A stretch of 64,000 nt of DNA from Symbiodinium natans. Its lineage: Eukaryota > Sar > Dinophyceae > Suessiales > Symbiodiniaceae. A program made the translations under genes and the position numbers. This document shows, piece by piece, positions 60,421 to 64,000 of this stretch. A model generated the notes under the pieces. That model made no database searches. It was given only the letters and a program-made list of their open reading frames with translations, and had not been told where the DNA came from. Each line of letters starts with the position of its first letter. Position 1 is the first letter of the stretch. The stretch is from the NCBI GenBank assembly GCA_905221605.1, contig CAJNDS010001191.1, positions 524,644-588,643 on the forward strand, read 5' to 3'.

Positions 60421-60671
60421 TCTTCGGCCATCCTGATGTGTTTTCCCCTTAGTTTAGGGTAAAATCATTCTGACAATTCTTACTATTGCTCTGATGATTA
60501 TGCTTGCTATTGGCTGTCATTATTTGTGTTTCTTGTCTTGGTTTGCAGAATGCATTGTTTCTCAACTTGCATTATGGTTAAGATGATTTTTTTACGATGA
60601 CTAGTATTGTTATTTCCAATACCTACAATTGCTGTTCGTTTTGGTGTTGGTTTCTCTTGCCAGTATATTGC

Positions 60672-61345
<674 letters not shown>

Positions 61346-61419
61346 GCTACTGCTACTGCTCTACTGCGCCATGTTGTTGAGTTTGGTGCTTTTGGTTCGA
61401 GATCCAACCCTAAACCCTC

Positions 61420-61534
61420 AGCTGACTCGGACGAGTTGAGGAGCTTTCCAGAACTACCCCAAATACGCGAGTCAAGGAGTATTCCTAACACTGCCTGCAA
61501 CAGTCGTGATTTGGTTCTTGCGCAGGCTGCTTGA
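61420..61534 (+). CDS. Possible last exon (ADSDELRSFPELPQIRESRS)
   Basis: After the acceptor ccctcag the frame reads ADSDELRSFPELPQIRESRS, IPNTACNSRDLVLAQAA and a TGA at 61532. Mixed composition. The next 400 bp are open in two other frames without motif. The family was not recognised. Confidence 0.35.
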
Positions 61535-62488
61535 GAAGCTCCTCGTCGCAAGGGCGGGGGGTGCAACTTCAACAGCTCCTTCTGAAACCAAGGAGAGGGC
61601 GGCCCACGATCTACAAACCTACACAAAAAGCGACAGGACTAGCAAGACTAGCTTTGGCTACTGCTACTGCTACTGCTACTACGACGATGGCGACGGCGAC
61701 GCGTCGACGGCCTCACAACGGCCCGGAAGCCTTCCCCTCCCCAGTCCCACTCTCCATGCGAACTTGGCACAGGCGAAGCCGGCGCTTTGGCGGATACCGG
61801 GGTCCGTTGACCCGAAGGCTGACAAACCAGTCCAAAGGGTGTTGGGCGACTTTAGGGCATTTGGGAAGGTACATGGATTCTTACACGTGGGTTATCAAGT
61901 AGGATGTCCGCAGCTATAGCTCATTTCAGGTTCATACGGGTGAAGGCTAAGGGGATTTGGCGGTTTCTTTGGTTTTGCGTTTGGGGTTTTGGTTTATATA
62001 GACCTTAAAACATACGTGTTGGTGGGCTGGCTTTTTCGAGATGTTGGAGTTTGCGAAATTTGTCTAGTTATTTGGCTTTTCATCTGGAGGTTTGTATGTA
62101 ACTGACGTGAAGGTGCGATTCTCTCGTGGGCCTGGACTAACTTCATTGTCCGCTCATCCATCTTGCGCCTTCTTGACACAGCATGGCCACCCTTCTTCGC
62201 GACATCGGGATGATGGCAGTAATCATCACGATCATATCACACAAGCTACCCGCACAGCAAAGCTCCGATCTTCCGGAAGAGGTCCTGTGAGCACTGGCAT
62301 GCCGACTCAGAGCAAGCTGACGCCGACAGGGCCACTATGCTACGTGGCGAACACGCAAGCCGACTTACTAAACTAGGACCCGGCCTATAGATAAACCTTC
62401 TATCACATCTTCCCTTGTAGTCTTCCTTGCAAACAAGGATCCCCACATGTGATCCGAAACCCTCAACCCGAAACCCTCACCTAGTTTA

Positions 62489-62617
62489 GAGAACCCCAAG
62501 TGCCTGCAAGCAGGCGTACGACCCGCCGAACTTGACCGCGACTTTCGCGAGAAGGGCCATGATTTCGAAGAGGAAGAAGAGGCGCCTGAACCCTCAACCA
62601 TGCACATGAACATTTAG
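62489..62617 (+). CDS. Possible last exon with acidic tail
   Basis: Reads ENPKCLQAGVRPAELDRDFR, EKGHDFEEEEEAPEPSTMHM, NI and a TAG at 62615. Strong third-position coding character and a charged tail. The acceptor is probably ctagtttag at 62480-62488. The family was not recognised. Confidence 0.5.
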   Translation, partial: ENPKCLQAGVRPAELDRDFREKGHDFEEEEEAPEPSTMHMNI

Positions 62618-62649
62618 GGCGATTTTGGGTGCCGCTTAACTTTGAACCA

Positions 62650-63130
62650 ATAGCCTATTCCCTATAACCTGGATAAAAAACCCTACAAACCCTAGAAACA
62701 CGACAAACCCTACAAACGCTATAAACTCTACAAACCCAGAAGCCCTGTAAACCCTGTAAACCCTACAAAGCCTATAGACCCACAAACCCTCTCAACCCTG
62801 AACCTGAGACCCGAAACCCGAAACCCTAAACCCCTCAAACCCCAACGCAACAGCCAACAAGAAGTCAATCCAAGGCTCCACCGGGCTGTGCCCCCCCTGG
62901 CAAAACCCGAATCCCGAACCCCCTTGTAGACTTTCGGTAGCTCCAGACACCCGAATCCCCGAAAAGGATACCCCTTGGAAATCTCCGAAGCCCTATAGAG
63001 GGTCGACCCTAAACCCTAAACCCAATCCCCAAACCCTAAACCCCCTCACCCTAAACCCTAAGCCCTGTAACCCTATAACCCTATAACCCTATAACCCTAA
63101 ACCCTAAACCTAAACTCTAAACACTTACTT
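62650..63130 (-). repeat. Diverged telomere-type sequence
   Basis: Many ccctacaaaccct, ccctgtaaaccct, ccctataaccct and cccgaaaccc units without a pure array. An old or frequently mutated version of the CCCTAAA arrays. Confidence 0.8.
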
Positions 63131-63221
63131 GCCCTTGGCATCCTCTGACAGGGAGGCTCCACAACTGCCGCCTGGGCGACCCAAGGTGTGGGGTTGAGGC
63201 CGCTGGGGTCTCAGAGCGTCG

Positions 63222-63560
63222 GAGGTTTAGGGCTCAGGGTTTAGGGTTTAGGGTTTAGGGTTCAGGGTTTAGGGGTTAGGGTTTAGGGTTTAGGGTTCAG
63301 GGTTCAGGGTTCAGGAGTTCAGGGTTTAGGGCTTCGGGGTTTAAGATTCAGGGGCGGGGCGTTACGCGACTACAGGGTTTTTGTGGCCGTCAGGGTTGCA
63401 GGATTGTTGGAAGGTCTTCCCTGATTCGCTAGTAAACCCTAAACCCTAAACCCTAAACCCTACACCCTACACCCTACACCCTACACCCTACACCCTAAAC
63501 CCTAAACCCTAAACCCTAAACCCTAAACCCTAACCCTAAACCCTAAACCCTAAACCTAAA
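63222..63560. repeat. Opposed TTTAGGG and CCCTAAA arrays with variant blocks
   Basis: TTTAGGG/TTCAGGG units at 63222-63345 face CCCTAAA units at 63433-63555. The latter include a block of five or six CCCTACA (63457-63495), the complement of the TGTAGGG block at 25.2 kb. Confidence 0.9.
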
Positions 63561-63599
63561 AAGCCAGGAAGGCGCCTCGGCGCACCTGTTGTTGCTTCA

Positions 63600-64000
63600 C
63601 TGTGGGGGCGGAGTTGACTTTGCGAAGAGCCCTGTGCAGGAGTGTGGAGGGGCCGTTTCTTGTTTCTGAAAGCATCCAATATGATGGTTCTGAATTGCCC
63701 TGAAGTCATGGCTCTGAATTGCAGTAAGGGTCCCCAAAATCCGTCCGCAGCCCGGCCTGAAACTCTCAGAAAGCCCGTTGAAGGGTTTGGGCTTAATAGG
63801 GGGTCTCCAGAAATTCTCTAGGGGACCCTACGATTTGGGATCAAACCACATCCAGGGGGGGGGGGGAGGGGGGGGGGGCAGGGTAGAGACATGAATAGGC
63901 GATTTAAGTTTAGGTTTTTTTGGTTTTGGGTTCTCTTCTCGCATGGGGGGTCATAATTCCTGTCAACACTCTTCGAGGGCTCCCCGCCTGATTTGTTGAT
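63600..64000. other. No gene recognised
   Basis: Unique DNA, a G8-A-G10 stretch near 63857-63878, and a doubled phrase (ctgaattgc ... tctgaattgc) at 63690-63721. No convincing frame. Confidence 0.4.

Overview
This window looks like nuclear DNA of a complex alga, most probably a dinoflagellate or a close alveolate relative. Three observations support this. Interstitial arrays of the seven-base telomere-type unit (CCCTAAA/TTTAGGG) occur every few hundred bases in both orientations. Genes are cut into exons of about 40-130 bp. Several introns only keep frame if the donor is GC or GA rather than GT, as known from dinoflagellates. No bacterial operon, rRNA, tRNA or CRISPR array was seen. Almost no long open reading frame is a real gene: the longest ones are microsatellites or GC-rich minisatellites read through.

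Layout. 1-4.1 kb is a satellite domain (36-39 bp minisatellite, ~190 bp tandem units, a ~0.58 kb tandem duplication) without telomere-type repeats. From 6.2 to 21.3 kb, collinear short plus-strand exons spell a membrane amino-acid transporter of the SLC38/AVT type. A complete-looking aquaporin gene (11.2-12.8 kb) sits on the same strand inside one of its introns. 21.3-29.1 kb holds isolated exon-like islands among repeats. 29.2-33.4 kb is a GC-rich cassette minisatellite followed by TA, TATG and GTAT microsatellites, again without telomere-type arrays. 33.4-48.7 kb has scattered exon-like islands, large trinucleotide arrays and a SAP-domain exon near 47.5 kb. 48.7-50.6 kb contains short acidic or basic coding exons, including one gene end with a clear introner. 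55.3-60 kb has another exon series, a pyruvate phosphate dikinase-like exon and a pentatricopeptide-repeat (PPR) gene. 60.1-61.3 kb is minisatellite and compound microsatellite. The end returns to telomere-type arrays.

The main find is a set of at least a dozen families of short (~90-240 bp) palindromic elements with terminal inverted repeats. Members of at least four families (called A, B, K, M here) form exact, phase-consistent introns, and one family C copy forms part of another. That makes them introner-like elements. Several copies carry telomere-type arrays inside their loop, so the two repeat systems appear to be linked. All protein assignments come from reading the sequence. No database search or transcript evidence was available, and many intron borders are inferred from phase and motif continuity.
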